Shown: piece by piece, positions 42,304 to 44,410 of the stretch
Layout: the number at the start of each line of letters is the position of its first letter
How positions within the stretch are numbered: the first letter of the stretch is position 1
Source: CAZBYL01 sp964496275
GTDB lineage: Bacteria > Synergistota > Synergistia > Synergistales > Synergistaceae
DNA length: 44,410 nt
Direction: 5' to 3'
Assembly (NCBI GenBank): GCA_964496275.1
Contig: CAZBYL010000014.1
Coordinates: 1 to 44,410, forward strand
Translations under genes and position numbers: made by a program
The notes under the pieces: model-generated
Told to the model about the DNA's origin: nothing
Database searches by the model: none
Seen by the model: the letters and a program-made list of their open reading frames with translations, nothing else

Positions 42304-43272
42304 CTAACGTATACCTTTTTTGGCGAGAGGTGCGACTACGTCGATATTCTTCTTTGTAACAAATCCGCCGGCTGTATCAACATACACACCGCCGAATCCG
42401 CCGCGCTTCTGCAATACTATCTGAGTAACGGCAAGATATCCCATCATATAAGGCTGCCCCTCGGATACCAGTCCAACATATCCGCTCTTTATAGCTTCCG
42501 CAGTGGCAGGCGAGAGGCTGAAGCCTGCGATATTGACGCTTCCCGGCTTTATGTTGGCTGATCTCAAAGCATTGCCTGCCTGTGCGGTCAGCGCACCGTG
42601 GTCAATAACAACAAGCTTGCAATCCTTGTGTGAGGTAAGATAGCCGGTAAGAATAGGCGCACCGAGAGTGGCTTCCTTATTTGCTTCGGGAGAAATCTCC
42701 AGATAATCCGCGTTCAATCCCGCCTTCTTGAAAACATCAAGTATAGCCTTTGCACGAAGTCCGCGTCCCGGAACACTCTTCAGCCCCCAAACAAGGACTT
42801 TGTCGCCCTTTTTCAAACCAAAATGGTCAAGACATCTCTCCGCCATCATTTTTCCCTGACCATAGTTGTCGACTCCGATATAGCTGTAACCCTTCGACTG
42901 ATACTTTGCAAACGTCTTGGGAAGCGGAGTATCCACACAAGCTACGGTAATGCCGGACGCTATAGCCTTGCCGATAAGGGGCTCGTACGCATTATCGCCG
43001 GGCGCACCGATTACGACCATTCCATCCGGCTTTGAAGCAAGTCCCTGACGGAACTGCGTGATCATCTTCTCTGCATTCCAGTCCGAATAAACAAACTTAA
43101 TCTCAACACCGAGGTCCTTTGCCGCAGCCGAGGCTCCGTTCTGCAAAACTGTGGCATACGACTCGCCGGGGCTTCCGCCGGCATCAAACCAGATTTTCAA
43201 TTTTTCCTCTGCGGAAGCACTTCCGGCAAACACGGAGACAAGCAAAACGACGGCTAACAAACGCTTTAACAA
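42304..43272 (-). CDS. Sugar-binding periplasmic protein (Peripla_BP_4 type)
   Basis: This is a LacI-like type I periplasmic binding protein of about 322 residues. The signal peptide (LLAVVLLVSVFAGSASA, cleaved before EEK) has no lipobox. The two-lobed fold is seen in the DGMVVIGAPGDNAYEPLI and GVDNYGQGKMMAERCLDHFG segments. The start is likely TTG 43272, with GGGAG eight bases ahead; GTG 43281 sits in the ribosome site. It lies upstream of the ATPase and permease. A leader-like transcription unit lies further upstream at 43541-43670. Ligand unknown. Confidence 0.9.
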   Translation of the reverse strand: MLKRLLAVVLLVSVFAGSASAEEKLKIWFDAGGSPGESYATVLQNGASAAAKDLGVEIKFVYSDWNAEKMITQFRQGLASKPDGMVVIGAPGDNAYEPLIGKAIASGITVACVDTPLPKTFAKYQSKGYSYIGVDNYGQGKMMAERCLDHFGLKKGDKVLVWGLKSVPGRGLRAKAILDVFKKAGLNADYLEISPEANKEATLGAPILTGYLTSHKDCKLVVIDHGALTAQAGNALRSANIKPGSVNIAGFSLSPATAEAIKSGYVGLVSEGQPYMMGYLAVTQIVLQKRGGFGGVYVDTAGGFVTKKNIDVVAPLAKKGIR

Positions 43273-43529
43273 AACAAACACTCCCTATTCATATATTTTT
43301 CAGAAAAAGTTAAATAGCAAAAACACACGGGACAGACATCGGCTCAGAGCAACATCACACCGGAGAAATGCGATACGGAGACAAAACAAACCGTAACAGC
43401 AAAACTCAGGCAGAATACCGAGAATGTAAGAAAAATTTATTACGAAGAATAAAATAACAGGCGAACCACTTGCGTAAGATGTTTCGAGAAGAGTTGCAAA
43501 ATCTTAAAAATCAGCGGGCGGCGGCTATT

Positions 43530-43635
43530 CTATCCTCTGTAAAAAAATGTATTCCATACATTTTCATGCCGCATCACAGATGTCCGTACATAGCCACGCC
43601 TCCCTTTCCAAGATTTCAAATGTCACAAAAACGAC
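43530..43635 (-). ncRNA. Candidate short leader RNA with tiny ORFs and terminator
   Basis: The 510-base gap between the binding-protein gene and smpB holds a predicted minus-strand unit: promoter at 43642-43670, start near 43635, and an intrinsic terminator AAAATGTAT-GGA-ATACATTTT (43564-43544) running into a T-run. Within it, GGGAGG precedes ATG 43591 for a five-codon ORF (MYGHL), whose TGA overlaps a second ATG (43574) of a 14-codon ORF that runs through the terminator. It could be an attenuator of the ABC operon or a small RNA. The remaining ~250 bases before the operon show no convincing promoter. Confidence 0.4.
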
Positions 43636-43641
43636 AGTGTA

Positions 43642-43670
43642 ATTCTACATTGCAAAACGGCATAATGCAA
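43642..43670 (-). promoter_or_regulatory. Promoter upstream of the ABC operon leader
   Basis: Minus-strand TTGCAT (43670-43665), 17-base spacer and TAGAAT (43647-43642). Confidence 0.6.
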
Positions 43671-43741
43671 CTGTTATATATTACGTATAAAAACGTAAAA
43701 AAAGAGACCTAAAAAACAGAGTAATAAGCATTTCTGCATAT

Positions 43742-43770
43742 TTGACTATTACTGTTCTTTTTGATATACT
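43742..43770 (+). promoter_or_regulatory. smpB promoter
   Basis: TTGACT (43742-43747), exactly 17 bases, then TATACT (43765-43770). Transcription should start near 43777, giving a leader of only about 15 bases. Confidence 0.8.
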
Positions 43771-43791
43771 CACGCAGCAGAGGTGAGAACG

Positions 43792-44262
43792 TTGCCTGAA
43801 GACAAGACAGTAGCGCAAAACAGAAAAGCGCGCCATGAGTATTTCATAGTTGAATCTTTCGAAACCGGCATTGTTCTCTCCGGGACGGAAATAAAATCTG
43901 TCAGAGATGGGCATGCCAATCTTAAAGATGGATTCGCAAAAATTGAGAACGGCGAACTCTGGCTTTTTAATGTTCACATATCGCCATACGATAAAGGCAG
44001 TTATTACAACAAAGACCCTATGCGTCCAAGAAAACTGCTGGTACACAAAGCAGAAATCAGACGGCTTCTCTCCAAAACAAGAGAAAAAGGACTGACCCTC
44101 GTCCCGCTCAAAATATACATAAAACAGGGAAGATGGGCAAAGTGTGAACTCGCGATAGCGAAAGGCAAGCAGCTGCACGACAAACGCGACACAGAGGCGG
44201 AACGTGACGCGAACAGAGAGATAGAAAGAGCAATACGAAGAAAAGCACGCGGAGAAGATTAA
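43792..44262 (+). CDS. smpB: tmRNA-binding protein SmpB
   Basis: This 156-residue protein binds tmRNA and delivers it to stalled ribosomes for trans-translation. Hallmarks are RKARHEYFIVESFETGIVLSGTEIKSVRDG, FVHISPY-like NVHISPYDKGS, and the basic C-terminal tail GKQLHDKRDTEAERDANREIERAI. The start is assigned to TTG 43792, shortly after AGGTGAG; GTG 43783 lies inside that site. The tmRNA gene begins 45 bases downstream, a common arrangement. Confidence 0.97.
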   Translation: MPEDKTVAQNRKARHEYFIVESFETGIVLSGTEIKSVRDGHANLKDGFAKIENGELWLFNVHISPYDKGSYYNKDPMRPRKLLVHKAEIRRLLSKTREKGLTLVPLKIYIKQGRWAKCELAIAKGKQLHDKRDTEAERDANREIERAIRRKARGED

Positions 44263-44307
44263 AACGACTCTTGCGGGTACATTGAAAAGCGCACAAGCGC
44301 ACTATAA

Positions 44308-44410
44308 GGGGACGTATGGTTTCGACAGCAGGTTGGAGGATCGGGAGGAGCGGGTCGAGGATGGGGAATCCTCGTTAATCCGGCTCCAAAACAATAATCG
44401 TCAATAACGA
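44308..44410 (+). ncRNA. ssrA: tmRNA (ssrA), 5' part, cut by the window end
   Basis: GGGGACGTATGGTTTCGACA is the conserved 5' end of one-piece tmRNA, forming the tRNA-like acceptor and D-like part. The next ~70 bases are GC-rich pairing sequence leading to the tag reading frame near the window end. The 3' half (TΨC arm and CCA) is outside. A likely tag frame begins within the last ~25 bases, but the resume codon cannot be fixed from this fragment. Confidence 0.9.

Noticed and set aside
43470..43712. 80-codon plus-strand ORF in the gap before smpB
   Set aside because: No ribosome site, low-complexity composition, and it runs opposite to the predicted leader unit.
44282..44308. TTGAAA...TATAAG as a tmRNA promoter
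   Set aside because: The spacer is only 15 bases and the predicted start would fall inside the mature tmRNA 5' end; processing from the smpB transcript is more likely.
1..44410. CRISPR arrays, insertion sequences, tRNA or rRNA genes
   Set aside because: No spaced direct repeats, transposase-like proteins, or tRNA/rRNA signatures other than tmRNA were seen.

Overview
The window looks like chromosomal DNA of a strictly anaerobic, diderm (Gram-negative type) bacterium. A Skp/OmpH periplasmic chaperone and signal-peptide-bearing periplasmic proteins without lipoboxes point to an outer membrane. The ctsR-mcsA-clpC heat-shock operon and the purS/purQ/purL split are more typical of Firmicutes-like lineages. 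That mixture, a nitrogenase-like/HydE-like cluster and moderate GC fit Synergistota best. This assignment is inference; no rRNA gene is present to test it.

Layout. (1) 110-7645, minus strand: a seven-gene, tightly overlapping operon encoding a HydE-like radical SAM enzyme, a NifH-like ATPase, two nitrogenase component-1-like subunits, and a FecCD/BtuCD-type ABC importer (binding protein, permease, ATPase). The ATPase carries a C-terminal domain resembling TM1266, the small protein associated with [FeFe]-hydrogenase maturation genes. A strong promoter and a leader with a mutually exclusive terminator/antiterminator precede the operon. It lacks nifB, nifE and nifN and is the best candidate here for an uncharacterised system. 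(2) 8056-14737, plus: a complete type I Wadjet (JetABCD) anti-plasmid system. (3) 14902-26563, plus: an eleven-gene de novo purine operon purS-Q-L-F-C-F2-M-N-H-D-E behind a consensus-like promoter. Its second purF has lost the glutaminase nucleophile. A perfect 19-bp hairpin follows. (4) 26687-33646, minus: mscS-like channel, a PH-like membrane protein and a PpiC rotamase; then clpC-mcsA-ctsR (no mcsB) with CtsR-like operators; then plsY and skp. (5) 33719-40541: ygiQ, a YgjP-type metalloprotease, an MBL-fold hydrolase, an isoprenylcysteine methyltransferase-like protein, a UPF0104-type flippase-like protein, a LuxR-type regulator with a degenerate receiver, and a ttcA-like tRNA thiolase apparently starting at CTG. 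(6) 40595-43272, minus: a ribose/fructose-type ABC importer, with a candidate short leader RNA upstream. (7) 43792-44410, plus: smpB followed by the 5' end of tmRNA, cut by the window edge.

How they work together. The first operon appears to couple import of a metal chelate or cofactor (FecCD-type transporter) to an ATP-driven low-potential reductase (NifH plus component-1 pair) and a HydE-type organometallic radical SAM enzyme. Its substrate cannot be read from sequence. The purine operon covers PRPP to IMP except purB (purK is also absent). ClpC/McsA/CtsR and SmpB/tmRNA are protein and ribosome quality control. Start codons are often TTG, and the GTG lying inside the Shine-Dalgarno sequence is easily mistaken for the start in several genes.
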